A stretch of DNA of 64,000 nt from an uncultured Trueperaceae bacterium (GCA_937873495.1 CALMXZ010000003.1:62001-126000), one strand, 5' to 3'. Shown: positions 29,375-43,617, numbered from the stretch's first letter. Program-made: numbers and translations. Notes: generated by a model not told the origin, from the letters alone.

Positions 29375-29380
29375 ATGGTA
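29375..29380 (-). promoter_or_regulatory. -10 element TACCAT upstream of the glycosyltransferase
   Basis: TACCAT on the minus strand ends 6 nt before the GTG of the mini-ORF at 29368. It is divergent from the patatin promoter about 50 nt away. Confidence 0.5.
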
Positions 29381-29424
29381 CTCAAGTGAGACCCGGGACC
29401 ACACGTGTCTCACTTCACCTGGCT

Positions 29425-29430
29425 TAGCAT
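29425..29430 (+). promoter_or_regulatory. -10 element TAGCAT (leaderless) of the patatin gene
   Basis: TAGCAT ends 7 nt before the GTG at 29438 and decides that start over the in-frame GTG at 29405, which would lie upstream of the promoter. Confidence 0.55.
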
Positions 29431-29437
29431 GCTGCTC

Positions 29438-30352
29438 GTGCAGTCATACGACCGACATGAACACCATGGCGAGCTGCGGCTCGGGGTCGCCCTCGGCGGC
29501 GGCAGCGCCCGCGGCTACGCCCACCTCGGCGCCCTGGCGAGCCTCGAGCGCAACGGCCTGGCGCCCGACGTCATCGCCGGCACGAGCTTCGGCGCCGTCG
29601 TCGGCGCCCTCTACGCCACCGGCAGGCCCATGTCGGAGCTCCTCGCACAGGCCGAGGCCATGCGCAGACGCGACGTGTTCCCCTACGTGGCCGACTTCGG
29701 TCTGCACCGGGCGGCGTTGTTCCGCGGCACGCGCCTGGAGGCGTACTTCGACCGGTTGCTCGAAGGCCGCCACTTCTCCGACCTGGTCAAGCGCCTCGTG
29801 GTGGTGACGACCGACATCGACAGCGGCGAGCGCGTGCTGCTCGAGCAGGGTTCCTTGGCCGAGGCGCTGAGGGCGAGCACCGCCATCCCCGGGGTGTTCG
29901 CCCCCGCTCTGGTCGGTGGCCGCAGGCTGATCGACGGCGGGATCGGCTCGCCAGTGCCCCTCTCGACGCTCGACGAGTTCGATCTCGACGTGGCCATCGG
30001 CATAGGCGCCGGCATGGAGGCGTCCGACTCCGGCACGATCCGCTTCGCCCGCAAGCTCATGCGCTCCAGCGGCGCCAGGCGTTTCCAGACGCGTCTCGCC
30101 GCCACCAGGCCGCGCGGGGCCGTCGGGCGGTTGGGAAGGGCGCTCGCGTTCGCCGCCGAGGGCTGGGCGGCCGACGAGGGAGACGGGCGCGAAAGCACCG
30201 AGCCGGACGGCTGCCGGCGGTTCGAGGTGCATACCCGTCCTCCCATCAGCTGGCTCGACTTCCGCGGCGCCGGCGCGGCGATACGCGCCGGCGACGCCGC
30301 GCTCAGCCTACTGATGCCTGCGCTCAAGAGCGCCATGCAAGCCGCCGGCTAG
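29438..30352 (+). CDS. Patatin-like phospholipase (RssA-like)
   Basis: This 304-residue lipid acyl hydrolase uses a Ser-Asp dyad. The oxyanion motif GGGSARGYAHLGAL precedes the nucleophile elbow GTSFG (Ser50), and the catalytic Asp is in LIDGGIGSPVPLS. No signal peptide is seen, so it is probably cytoplasmic. The GTG at 29438 is favoured by the leaderless -10. Its TAG stop shares a CTAG palindrome with the stop of the convergent arginase gene. Confidence 0.87.
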   Translation: MQSYDRHEHHGELRLGVALGGGSARGYAHLGALASLERNGLAPDVIAGTSFGAVVGALYATGRPMSELLAQAEAMRRRDVFPYVADFGLHRAALFRGTRLEAYFDRLLEGRHFSDLVKRLVVVTTDIDSGERVLLEQGSLAEALRASTAIPGVFAPALVGGRRLIDGGIGSPVPLSTLDEFDLDVAIGIGAGMEASDSGTIRFARKLMRSSGARRFQTRLAATRPRGAVGRLGRALAFAAEGWAADEGDGRESTEPDGCRRFEVHTRPPISWLDFRGAGAAIRAGDAALSLLMPALKSAMQAAG

Positions 30353-31242
30353 AGGATCCGCTTACCCAGCAGGCTGGCCGTCAACTCGACGAGGGTGCCA
30401 GCAGTCTCGTTGCCACGGTCGAGGATCGGGTTGACCTCCACGAGGTCGAGGCTCGTGACGCGCTTCGAGTCCGCCAGCAACTCCATCAGGAGGTGCGCCT
30501 CGCGGTAGGTCAGCCCGCCGGGCACCGGGGTGCCGACGCCAGGGGCGACGCTCGGGTCGAGCACGTCCGCGTCGAAGGACACGTGCACGCGTTCCAGCCC
30601 CGCCAGCCGCTCGAGCGCGGCCGCGACCACGTAAGCTACGCCCCGTTGATCGACCTCCTTCATGGAGAAGGCCAACGCCCCCGACTCGCGTATCAGCTCG
30701 CGCTCCGCCGGGTCGACGCTGCGCAGGCCGATGTAGACGATGTGCTCAGGTGCCACGACGCGGCCGCCGCCCCAGATCGCCGTGAGGCGCTCGTCCCCCG
30801 ACCCGACGAGGTGGGCGACGGGCATGCCGTGCACGTTGCCTGACGGACTGGTGGCCGGCGTGTTGATGTCGGCGTGGGCGTCGACCCAGACGAGGCCGAG
30901 CGCGCGCCCGAGGTTGAGGCCGGGCACCGTGCCCATGCTCACGGAGTGATCGCCGCCGAGCGCGATGACGAACTCCTCCGGCGGCAGCTCGCGCAGGCGC
31001 GCGAACGTGGCGCGGCACGTCGCGGCGATGGCGTCGGCGTGGTGCGGACCGGCGGCGCTGGGCAGGTGCTCGCTCGCCTCGGCCAACGGGACGTCGACGT
31101 TACCGAGGTCGACCACCTCGTGCCCCAGCTCCCTCAGGGCGGGTGCGAGGCGAGACAAGCGGAGGGCGCTCGGGCCCATGTCGACGCCGCGTCTGCCGGC
31201 ACCGAGGTCCATGGGCACGCCTAGGATGCGGATGCGCTGCAT
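30349..31242 (-). CDS. Arginase (ureohydrolase family)
   Basis: This 297-residue Mn2+ enzyme hydrolyses arginine to ornithine and urea. The metal-site motifs are present in order: ALGGDHSVSMG, WVDAHADINTPATSPSGNVHGMPVA and HVSFDADVLDPSVAPGVGTPVPGG. The PATSPSGN block favours arginase over agmatinase. The ATG at 31242 has TAGCTT 6 nt upstream (leaderless). No urease or ornithine genes lie nearby. Confidence 0.93.
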   Translation of the reverse strand: MQRIRILGVPMDLGAGRRGVDMGPSALRLSRLAPALRELGHEVVDLGNVDVPLAEASEHLPSAAGPHHADAIAATCRATFARLRELPPEEFVIALGGDHSVSMGTVPGLNLGRALGLVWVDAHADINTPATSPSGNVHGMPVAHLVGSGDERLTAIWGGGRVVAPEHIVYIGLRSVDPAERELIRESGALAFSMKEVDQRGVAYVVAAALERLAGLERVHVSFDADVLDPSVAPGVGTPVPGGLTYREAHLLMELLADSKRVTSLDLVEVNPILDRGNETAGTLVELTASLLGKRIL

Positions 31243-31248
31243 GCGTTC

Positions 31249-31254
31249 AAGCTA
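31249..31254 (-). promoter_or_regulatory. -10 element TAGCTT (leaderless) of arginase
   Basis: TAGCTT on the minus strand ends 6 nt before the arginase ATG, in the 22-nt gap after zwf. Confidence 0.55.
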
Positions 31255-31264
31255 GCACGCGTCC

Positions 31265-34197
<2,933 letters not shown>

Positions 34198-34208
34198 CGC
34201 CCTAAGGA

Positions 34209-35177
34209 CTAGACGGCGAGCACCTGCGCGATCTCCAGCAACTCCCTGTCGATGGGCTTGGGGTGGTCGGCCAGCTCGGAGAGCGGGATCCTCACGACCT
34301 GGCGCCACTTCGTGCCGATCATCACCCCGGTCTTGCCGGCGGCGAGCGTGCGCACGGCATGGAAGCCGAGGCGCGAGGCCAGGACCCTGTCGCGCGAGCA
34401 CGGGCTGCCGCCCCGCTGGGTGTGGCCGAGGATGACCGTGCGCAGTTCGAAGCCCGTGGCCGCCTCGACGGCCTCCTGAAGCTTACGGGCGCCGCCTTCG
34501 TAAGCCCCCTCCGCTACCACGACGATGCTCGACGTCTTGCCGCGCTCCTCGGCCTTGAGGAGCAGGTCGACGACGTCGTCGGCCGTCTGCGGCACTTCGG
34601 GCACCATGATGACCTCGGCTCCCCCGGCCACGCCGACGTGCAGGGCGATGTGACCGGCGCGCCTGCCCATGACCTCGATGAGGAAGTGCCGGTCGTGACT
34701 CGCGGCCGTGTCGCGCAGGCGGTCGACTGCCTCCAGCGCCACGTCGAGCGCGGTACTGAAGCCGATGGACACGTCGGTGCCGTTGATGTCGTTGTCGATG
34801 GTGGCGGGGATGCCGACGACGTTGATGCCGTGCTCTTCCTCGAGCAGCTGAGCGCCGCGGAAGCTGCCGTCGCCGCCGATCACCACCAGCCCGTCGATGC
34901 CATGGCGGGCAAGCGTGGCCGCCGCGACGGCGCGCCCCTCGGCTTGGTAGAAGCGCTCGCAGCGAGCCGTGCGAAGGACCGTGCCGCCGCGCTGGAGGAT
35001 GTTCGCAACGCTGCGGGGCCCCAGCTCGGCCAGGTCGTCGTCAAGGAGGCCCTGGTAGCCACGGTACACGCCGGAGATGCGGATGCCGTCGTGGACGGCC
35101 GTGCGGACGACGGCGCGGATGGCCGCGTTCATGCCAGGCGCGTCGCCGCCGCTTGTCAGTACGCCTATGTGCTTCAC
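34209..35177 (-). CDS. pfkA: ATP-dependent 6-phosphofructokinase
   Basis: This 322-residue enzyme phosphorylates fructose 6-phosphate in glycolysis. It has the N-terminal KHIGVLTSGGDAPGMNAAIRAVVR, the nucleotide site GGDGSFRGA (GGDGS marks the ATP-type rather than the PPi-type), the catalytic PATIDNDINGTD, and MGRRAGHIAL. Length matches bacterial PfkA. The start is GTG at 35177, with TATACT 8 nt upstream; a longer reading would begin before the promoter. Confidence 0.95.
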   Translation of the reverse strand: MKHIGVLTSGGDAPGMNAAIRAVVRTAVHDGIRISGVYRGYQGLLDDDLAELGPRSVANILQRGGTVLRTARCERFYQAEGRAVAAATLARHGIDGLVVIGGDGSFRGAQLLEEEHGINVVGIPATIDNDINGTDVSIGFSTALDVALEAVDRLRDTAASHDRHFLIEVMGRRAGHIALHVGVAGGAEVIMVPEVPQTADDVVDLLLKAEERGKTSSIVVVAEGAYEGGARKLQEAVEAATGFELRTVILGHTQRGGSPCSRDRVLASRLGFHAVRTLAAGKTGVMIGTKWRQVVRIPLSELADHPKPIDRELLEIAQVLAV

Positions 35178-35185
35178 GAATGAGG

Positions 35186-35191
35186 AGTATA
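35186..35191 (-). promoter_or_regulatory. -10 element TATACT (leaderless) of pfkA
   Basis: TATACT on the minus strand (five of six matches to consensus) ends 8 nt before the pfkA GTG. Confidence 0.65.
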
Positions 35192-35269
35192 GCGTTGCTT
35201 CCCGGCGTTTCCTGGAGGGACTGACGCCCCCTGACCGGCGCTGTGATCGCATGCCAAGATGAGGCCACC

Positions 35270-36415
35270 ATGAACATCGTCGCTCTCAACGAATCCGTCG
35301 CGGGCGAGAGGCGTTGCGCTCTCACCCCTCTGGTGGTGGAGAAGCTCTTGCGCCTAGGCGCGGGTGTCTCCGTCGAGTCAGGTCTTGGCGTCCGCGCCGG
35401 TCATGGGGACGAGGAGTACGTCAAGGCCGGCGCGAAGGTGGAGCTTGAGCGCGAGCACCTGCTCCGCGAGGCCGACCTGTTGCTCACGGTTCGGCCGCCG
35501 GGGGTTCCGCTGACGGCCTCGCTGCGTGAGAGCGCCGTCGTCGCCGGTTTCCTGGACCCGTTCTTCAACCCCGAGCTCGTCGGTGCCCTGGTGAGCCGCG
35601 GGCTCAGTTCGCTCTGTATGGAGCTGATCCCTCGCACTACCTATGCACAGAAGATGGACGCGCTCTCCAGCCAGGCCAGCCTGGCCGGCTACGCGGCCGT
35701 GCTCCTCGCGGCGGAGCGCTCGGCCAAGGCGTTCCCGATGATGAGTACGCCGGCCGGCACGATCCCGCCGGCGCGGGCGTTCGTGATAGGCGCCGGGGTG
35801 GCGGGCCTGCAGGCTATCGCGACGGCCAAGCGCCTCGGCGCCAGGGTCGAGGCGTACGACACGCGCCCCGTCGTGAAGGAGCAAGTGCAGTCGCTTGGCG
35901 CCAAGTTCGTCGAGATCGACGTGGGGGAGACGGGGCAGACGGAGCAAGGCTACGCGAAGGAGCTCACGGCCGAGCAGCTGGAGTCGCAGCGTAGGCAGAT
36001 GGCCAAGATCTGCGCCAACTCCGACGTCATCGTCTCGACGGCGCAGGTCTTCGGACGCAGGGCGCCTCGCATCATCGACGAGTCGATGGTGGCCGGCATG
36101 CGTCGGGGCAGCGTGATCGTCGACATGGCGGCGGCCACCGGAGGGAACGTCGCCGGCTCGAAGCCGGGCGAGGAAGTCCTGACCGAGAACGGCGTACTGA
36201 TCATCGGCGCGGACGACCTACCGGCCAGGGTGGCCAAGGACGCTAGTCACGTCTACGCCAACAACCTCTACCTACTCATCGAGCACGCCTGGGACAAGGA
36301 GGCGAGCGCGTTGCGCCTCGACCCGCAGGACGCCGTCGTGGGCGCCTGCCTGCTCACCGTGGGTGGCGAGATCAGGGACGAGCGGGTCAAGGCCGCTCTG
36401 GGAGTGAACCGATGA
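35270..36415 (+). CDS. pntA: NAD(P) transhydrogenase subunit alpha part 1
   Basis: This 381-residue soluble subunit binds NAD(H) and is homologous to alanine dehydrogenase. The fold shows the N-terminal NIVALNESVAGERRCALTP, the Rossmann motif VIGAGVAGLQAIATAKRLGARVEAYDTRP, and the RQD-loop region VSTAQVFGRRAPRIIDESMVAGMRRGSVIVDMAA. The split alpha (PntA1 plus PntA2) is common in this phylum. ATG at 35270 has GAGG 6 nt upstream and CAAGAT 9 nt upstream, so a short leader is possible. Its stop overlaps pntA2 by 4 nt. Confidence 0.95.
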   Translation: MNIVALNESVAGERRCALTPLVVEKLLRLGAGVSVESGLGVRAGHGDEEYVKAGAKVELEREHLLREADLLLTVRPPGVPLTASLRESAVVAGFLDPFFNPELVGALVSRGLSSLCMELIPRTTYAQKMDALSSQASLAGYAAVLLAAERSAKAFPMMSTPAGTIPPARAFVIGAGVAGLQAIATAKRLGARVEAYDTRPVVKEQVQSLGAKFVEIDVGETGQTEQGYAKELTAEQLESQRRQMAKICANSDVIVSTAQVFGRRAPRIIDESMVAGMRRGSVIVDMAAATGGNVAGSKPGEEVLTENGVLIIGADDLPARVAKDASHVYANNLYLLIEHAWDKEASALRLDPQDAVVGACLLTVGGEIRDERVKAALGVNR

Positions 36416-36696
36416 CCGTGCTGCTGCTGTTCATGACCTTCGTGTTGGCCATCTTCCTCGGCTTCGAGCTGATCAACAAGGTGCCTTCGCAGCTTCACAC
36501 GCCGCTGATGTCCGGTAGCAACGCCATCTCCGGCATCACCATCGTCGGGGCCATCCTCGCCACCCAGGTGGGCGGGACCTTCGGACAGGTCCTGGCGCTG
36601 CTTGCCATCATCGCGGCGACGGTGAACGTCGTGGGCGGCTACCTGGTCACCGACCGGATGCTCGGCATGTTCCGCGCCGGCAAGAAAGGTGAGTGA
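36412..36696 (+). CDS. NAD(P) transhydrogenase subunit alpha part 2
   Basis: This 94-residue membrane protein is the small alpha-2 subunit. It has three or four hydrophobic helices and the family-specific stretch EFELINKVPSQLHTPLMSGSNAISGI (seen here as FLGFELINKVPSQLHTPLMSG), forming part of the proton path with PntB. It begins in an ATGA overlap with pntA1 and precedes pntB by 6 nt. Confidence 0.95.
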   Translation: MTVLLLFMTFVLAIFLGFELINKVPSQLHTPLMSGSNAISGITIVGAILATQVGGTFGQVLALLAIIAATVNVVGGYLVTDRMLGMFRAGKKGE

Positions 36697-36702
36697 GGTC
36701 GG

Positions 36703-38070
36703 GTGACTACCGTCGTTCAGCTCCTCTATATGGTCGCCGCCGTGCTGTTCATCCTCGGCCTGAAGATGCTCGGCCGCGCGGCGAGTGCGCGGCGCGGCAA
36801 CTTCGTCTCCGGGGCCGGCATGCTCCTGGCCGTCGTGGCGACTCTGCTCGCTTCCGGGCTCAACTTCGGCATCATCGTCGCCGGGATAGTGGTCGGTACG
36901 GCCGTGGGTGTCTACGTGGCGCGCACGGTGAAGATGACGTCGATGCCAGAGATGGTCGCGCTCCTGAACGGCACGGGCGGCGCCGCTTCGATGCTCGTCG
37001 GTTGGAACGAGTACGTCCAGCGGCCGGACTCGGGGGCCGTCGCCGCCGTCTCGATCTTCGCCGCGGTTGTCGTCGGCGCCATGACCACCACTGGGTCCGT
37101 GCTCGCGTGGGCCAAGCTCTCCGAGAAGATCGACGGCAAACCGATCATGTTCGCCTCGCAGCAGCTCGTCAATGCCGTCATCCTCGGCGCCACGCTGGTG
37201 CTCGGCCTCCTGTTCGTGATCAACCCCGCCGGCACCTACGCCCTCTTGATCGGCTACCTGATCCTTGGGCTCGCGCTCGGCGTGCTGGTCGTCCTGCCCA
37301 TCGGCGGGGCGGACATGCCCATCGTGATCTCGCTCCTGAACAGCTACTCGGGCGTGGCGGCGGCGGCGGCGGGCTTCGCCATCGGCAACACCGTGCTCGT
37401 CGTAGCCGGCTCCCTGGTCGGGGCGTCCGGCCTGATCCTGACCCAGATCATGTGCAAGGCCATGAACCGCTCCCTCACGAACGTGCTCTTCAGCGGTTTC
37501 GGCTCGGGCACCACGGCGAGCTCCACCGCGGTCACGGGTGAGATCAAACCCGTGAGCGTCGAGGACGCGTACTACATCCTCGAGGCGGCGAGCAACGTCA
37601 TCTTCGTGCCGGGTTACGGCATGGCGGTCGCCCAGGCCCAACACGTGGTGAAGGAGCTCGCGGACCTGCTGGAGAAGAACGGCGCTGAGGTCAGGTACGT
37701 CATCCACCCGGTGGCGGGGCGCATGCCGGGTCACATGAACGTCCTCCTGGCGGAAGCCAACGTCCCCTACGAGCAGCTCGTCGAGCCGGGCGACGTGAAC
37801 CCGAGCATGGAGCTGGTCGACGTGGCCGTGGTGATCGGCGCCAACGACGTCGTCAACCCCGCGGCCCGCGAGGACGAGGCCAGCCCGCTCTACGGCATGC
37901 CCATCATCGACGTCGACAAGGCGCGCACGTGCTTCGTGCTCAAGCGCTCCATGAAGCCGGGCTTCTCGGGGGTGGAGAACCCGCTCTTCTACAAGCCCAA
38001 CTCCCGCATGCTCTTCGGGGACGCCAAGGCTTCCCTCGGCGCGCTGGTGGCCGAGTTCAAGGACGCCTAG
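36703..38070 (+). CDS. pntB: NAD(P) transhydrogenase subunit beta
   Basis: This 455-residue subunit has eight or nine transmembrane helices, including the conserved LNGTGGAASMLVGWNEY and ISLLNSYSGVAAAAAGFAIGN segments, then the soluble NADP(H)-binding domain with GYGMAVAQAQHVVKEL, GRMPGHMNVLLAEA and VVIGANDVVNPAA. The enzyme uses the proton gradient to make NADPH. The start is GTG, 6 nt after pntA2. A strong hairpin follows the stop. Confidence 0.96.
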   Translation: MTTVVQLLYMVAAVLFILGLKMLGRAASARRGNFVSGAGMLLAVVATLLASGLNFGIIVAGIVVGTAVGVYVARTVKMTSMPEMVALLNGTGGAASMLVGWNEYVQRPDSGAVAAVSIFAAVVVGAMTTTGSVLAWAKLSEKIDGKPIMFASQQLVNAVILGATLVLGLLFVINPAGTYALLIGYLILGLALGVLVVLPIGGADMPIVISLLNSYSGVAAAAAGFAIGNTVLVVAGSLVGASGLILTQIMCKAMNRSLTNVLFSGFGSGTTASSTAVTGEIKPVSVEDAYYILEAASNVIFVPGYGMAVAQAQHVVKELADLLEKNGAEVRYVIHPVAGRMPGHMNVLLAEANVPYEQLVEPGDVNPSMELVDVAVVIGANDVVNPAAREDEASPLYGMPIIDVDKARTCFVLKRSMKPGFSGVENPLFYKPNSRMLFGDAKASLGALVAEFKDA

Positions 38071-38099
38071 GTTCAGGCGCGTCGCGCGAGGTCTTGGCA

Positions 38100-38130
38100 G
38101 GTGGCGCCGACCAAGCCGGTCGGCGCCACC
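38100..38130 (+). terminator. Hairpin terminator after pntB
   Basis: A perfect 13-bp inverted repeat GGTGGCGCCGACC/GGTCGGCGCCACC with loop AAGCC starts 29 nt after the pntB stop; the sequence after it, TCGTCGTCTT, is T-rich for this genome. It separates pntB from the clpB promoter. Confidence 0.8.
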
Positions 38131-38191
38131 TCGTCGTCTTGGGCGACGGTGCTGATGGCGAGCCGAGCCCGCTCGGTCGACTATGCTAAGG

Positions 38192-38225
38192 AAAGTTGAC
38201 ATGGATGGACTCAACTTTATATCAT
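38192..38225 (+). promoter_or_regulatory. clpB promoter with embedded HAIR-like operator
   Basis: The -35 TTGACA (38196-38201) and -10 TATCAT (38220-38225) are separated by 18 nt, and the -10 ends 7 nt before the ATG. An 8-bp perfect inverted repeat AAAGTTGA/TCAACTTT (38192-38199 and 38211-38218) covers the -35 and spacer. Read as GTTGACA-N7-ACTCAAC it matches 10 of 14 positions of the HspR operator HAIR (CTTGAGT-N7-ACTCAAG) with identical spacing. A repressor bound here would block RNA polymerase directly. HspR controls clpB in Deinococcus and other bacteria. Confidence 0.65.
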
Positions 38226-38232
38226 CGTCGGT

Positions 38233-40839
<2,607 letters not shown>

Positions 40840-40874
40840 CCGCGCCCACCTCGAGGTAGCCCGGAACCGCCCCT

Positions 40875-42596
40875 TCAGTTGGCCGACGCCTGACCCCCGG
40901 CGTCGGCCAACTTCTTGGCCGCCACCTCGAGCGCCAGGTCGGTGGTGACGAAATCCGCCTCGCCGTCCCGCGTGATCTCCTCGTACACCCCCATGCGCCT
41001 GAGCAACGCCTTGGGCTGCGGCTGCAGGCCTGAGACGAGCAGCGCGATCCCGCGCCGCGCCAGGCGGTCGTGGATGGAGCGTAGGGCCGTCACGCCCGTC
41101 GCGTCCATGACTGGAACGCGCTTGAGGCGGAGCACGACGACCTTGATGCTGTCGTCGACCTTGACGAGCTGGTCGATGAAGCGCTCGGCGGCCCCGAAGA
41201 ACACGGGCCCGTCGACGCGGTAAGCGACGACGTGCTTCGACAACAGGCTCCGCGCCGCCTCGACGTCCTCGTCCGTGTCGTGCCACGGTTCGCCGCCCGA
41301 GAGCGTGATGGGGTCGACGGTGAACATGTTGCTCATGCGCACGATGAAGAGGATGGCCGCGGAGACGAGCCCGACCTCGATCGCGAGGATCAGGTCGAAA
41401 AAGATGGTCACGACCATCGTGAGGAGGAGCACGAAGGCGTCCGACTTCGTGCTGCGCAAGATCAGCGAAGACGACTCGCGCTCCACCATCCGCACCGCCA
41501 CGACCATGAGGATGCCGCCGAGTACGGCGAGCGGGATGCGCGACGCGAGCGGCGCAAGGAACAGGATGACGACGAGCAGCGTGAGCCCGTGGACGATGGC
41601 CGCCAACCGCGTCCTTGCCCCGGCGCGCACGTTGACGGCGGTGCGCGCGAGGGCGGCGGTGGAGGGGATGCCCCCGAAGAGGCCGGCCGCGATGTTGCCG
41701 AGTCCCTGGCCGACCAGCTCGCGGTCCGGGTCGTGCTTCTCCCCGACCGTCATCCCGTCCGCCACGACCGCGCAGAGCAGGCTCTCGAGCGCCGATAGCA
41801 CCGCGATGGCCAGCGCAGCGCGGCTGAGCTCCACCCAGGCGCCGCCGATGTTGAGCTGCGGCAGGGCCGGCAAGGGCAGGGAGCGCGGTATCTCGCCGAT
41901 GCGCGCCACGTCTGCGAACGGCCCGAGCAGCGAGACGAGCGACACGACGATCAGCGCCGCCATGCTGGCCGGCAGGAAGCCGAGGCGCTTGACCCGGCCC
42001 CAGCCGACCATGACGACCACGGTCAGGAGCGCGAGGACGACCGGGGCCGCACCAGGCGCGGCGAGGTACTCCCTGACGGTGCGGACGGCGATCAGGACGA
42101 TGCTCTCGCCGTGCGGTTGGGCCACGCCGAGCACGTTCGGGAGCTGCTGCAGGAAGATGATGACGGCGATGCCCGTGGTGAAGCCGCTGATGACCGGCCA
42201 CGGGATGAAGCGCACGTAGCGACCCACGCCGGCGATGCCCATGGCGATGAGGATGAGCCCGGCGCCGATCCCGAGGATGGGCAGGGCGCCCGGTCCGTAG
42301 TGGGCGACGATGGGGAGCAGGACGGCCGTCATGGCGCCCGTCGGGCCGGTCACCTGGAACGCAGAGCCGCCGAAGAACGCCGCCACCACGCCGGCGACGA
42401 TGGCCGTGACGATGCCGGCCGTAGCACCGGCGCCGGCCGTTACGCCGAAGCCGAGCGCGAGCGGCAGCGCCACGAAAGCGACGGTGACGCCCGCCAGCAC
42501 GTCGACGCGCCAGTACTTCGGCTTGTAGTCGGTGGCCTTGGGCAAGAAACGCGTGAGTTTGGTCAGGGGGCTGTTCGACTCGCTACTGGTGAGCAC
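40875..42596 (-). CDS. SulP-family anion transporter with STAS domain
   Basis: This 573-residue membrane protein belongs to the SLC26/SulP family (sulfate, bicarbonate and other anions). The N-terminal signature KYWRVDVLAGVTVAFVALPLALGFG is followed by about 12-14 helices and the conserved GLFGGIPSTAALARTAVNVRAGARTR segment; a STAS domain with SIKVVVLRLKRVPVMDATGVTAL occupies roughly the last 140 residues. The substrate cannot be told. The start is GTG at 42596 behind AAGGAAGGTG, so it is SD-led. Divergent from the deacetylase gene. Confidence 0.92.
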   Translation of the reverse strand: MLTSSESNSPLTKLTRFLPKATDYKPKYWRVDVLAGVTVAFVALPLALGFGVTAGAGATAGIVTAIVAGVVAAFFGGSAFQVTGPTGAMTAVLLPIVAHYGPGALPILGIGAGLILIAMGIAGVGRYVRFIPWPVISGFTTGIAVIIFLQQLPNVLGVAQPHGESIVLIAVRTVREYLAAPGAAPVVLALLTVVVMVGWGRVKRLGFLPASMAALIVVSLVSLLGPFADVARIGEIPRSLPLPALPQLNIGGAWVELSRAALAIAVLSALESLLCAVVADGMTVGEKHDPDRELVGQGLGNIAAGLFGGIPSTAALARTAVNVRAGARTRLAAIVHGLTLLVVILFLAPLASRIPLAVLGGILMVVAVRMVERESSSLILRSTKSDAFVLLLTMVVTIFFDLILAIEVGLVSAAILFIVRMSNMFTVDPITLSGGEPWHDTDEDVEAARSLLSKHVVAYRVDGPVFFGAAERFIDQLVKVDDSIKVVVLRLKRVPVMDATGVTALRSIHDRLARRGIALLVSGLQPQPKALLRRMGVYEEITRDGEADFVTTDLALEVAAKKLADAGGQASAN

Positions 42597-42724
42597 CGGT
42601 GGTGCACCTTCCTTTGGGACGGGCGCGGCTTGGCGCACCCCGAGCCAGATGATGAGCCACTTCCGGCCGCTCGACAAGCCCCGGGCGCCGCGCGTTTTAC
42701 AACGCGGTCCGGCACGCGCGGGGT

Positions 42725-42730
42725 TACGCT
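42725..42730 (+). promoter_or_regulatory. -10 element TACGCT (leaderless) of the deacetylase gene
   Basis: TACGCT ends 7 nt before the ATG at 42738, deciding this start over longer in-frame readings that extend into the SulP gene. Confidence 0.6.
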
Positions 42731-42737
42731 GGCCCGC

Positions 42738-43493
42738 ATGAGCCCGGACTACCTCACCGACCTCCTGCTCGTCGTGCCGCACCCTGATGACGAGGTCTTC
42801 GGCCTGGGCGCCATGCTGGCGCGCATGGCCGCCGCAGGGCGCGTAGCGACCCTCACCCTCACGCGCGGGGCGGCGGGCAAGACCCTCGGCCTCGCAACCC
42901 GCGCCGAGCTGCCGAACGTGCGCGAGCGCGAGCTCCGCGCCTCGCTCGCCGCCCTCGGTGTCCAGGACGTCACGATCCTGGACCACCAGGACTACGTGCC
43001 GGACGACGACCGCGGCATGCCGCGGCATCCGGGGCTTGCCGGAGCCGACCGCGCCGCGCTCCTCGCCGAGATCGAGGCCGTGCTCGCCAGGACGCGTCCA
43101 AGGGTCGTGTTCACGTTCGCACCGAACGGCTCCAACGGGCACCCCGATCACTGCCTCACGAGCGAGTTGACCTTCCAGGCGTTCGACCGCGCCGCCGTGC
43201 GCCCCGAAGCGCTCTACTGCTTCGCGAGCTCACAGCCGTTCCGCGGACCCCAGCGCGAGGGCTTCCTGCCGGAGGACGAGATGGTGAGGCGCGCCGTAAG
43301 CGTGACGCACGTCGCCGACGCCGGCTCGGAGCTGCCGAGGAAGCTGGCGGCGATGGCCTGCCACGAGACGCAGGCGCTCTCGGTCCTCGGCTTCATGCGC
43401 TCCAACCCCGAGAGGCTGATAACGGAGACCTTCCACCGGGTGTACCCGCCCGTGCCGCGAAGCGCCGCCGTGCAGCGGGTGGAGACGCTCTGA
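42738..43493 (+). CDS. PIG-L/LmbE-family deacetylase
   Basis: This 251-residue zinc enzyme removes an N-acetyl group from an amino-sugar conjugate. The zinc motif VVPHPDDEVFGLGAMLARM and the distal NGHPDHCLTS are intact, as is the GAAGKT segment after the second strand. Members include BshB, which deacetylates GlcNAc-malate in bacillithiol synthesis, a thiol made by Deinococcus; that role here is a guess because bshA and bshC are not in the window. Confidence 0.88.
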   Translation: MSPDYLTDLLLVVPHPDDEVFGLGAMLARMAAAGRVATLTLTRGAAGKTLGLATRAELPNVRERELRASLAALGVQDVTILDHQDYVPDDDRGMPRHPGLAGADRAALLAEIEAVLARTRPRVVFTFAPNGSNGHPDHCLTSELTFQAFDRAAVRPEALYCFASSQPFRGPQREGFLPEDEMVRRAVSVTHVADAGSELPRKLAAMACHETQALSVLGFMRSNPERLITETFHRVYPPVPRSAAVQRVETL

Positions 43494-43617
43494 CGCAGGG
43501 GAGGGCGGAGCTGAGCGGCGTGCGGCACGCGCCGGGGGCCGGTGTCGTTCGACCGCCGTCCCCTTCGGCCGCCGTGCACGGCCGATGTGGCAGAATTCGT
43601 GTCCCTGACGGACGTGC

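Noticed and set aside
29405-29437. GTG 29405 as the patatin start
   Set aside because: It would place the start upstream of the TAGCAT element; the added residues are not part of the patatin fold.
42597-43151. N-terminal extension of the SulP protein by 185 residues
   Set aside because: The extension runs antisense through the deacetylase gene; GTG 42596 has a good SD and gives the normal SulP N-terminus.
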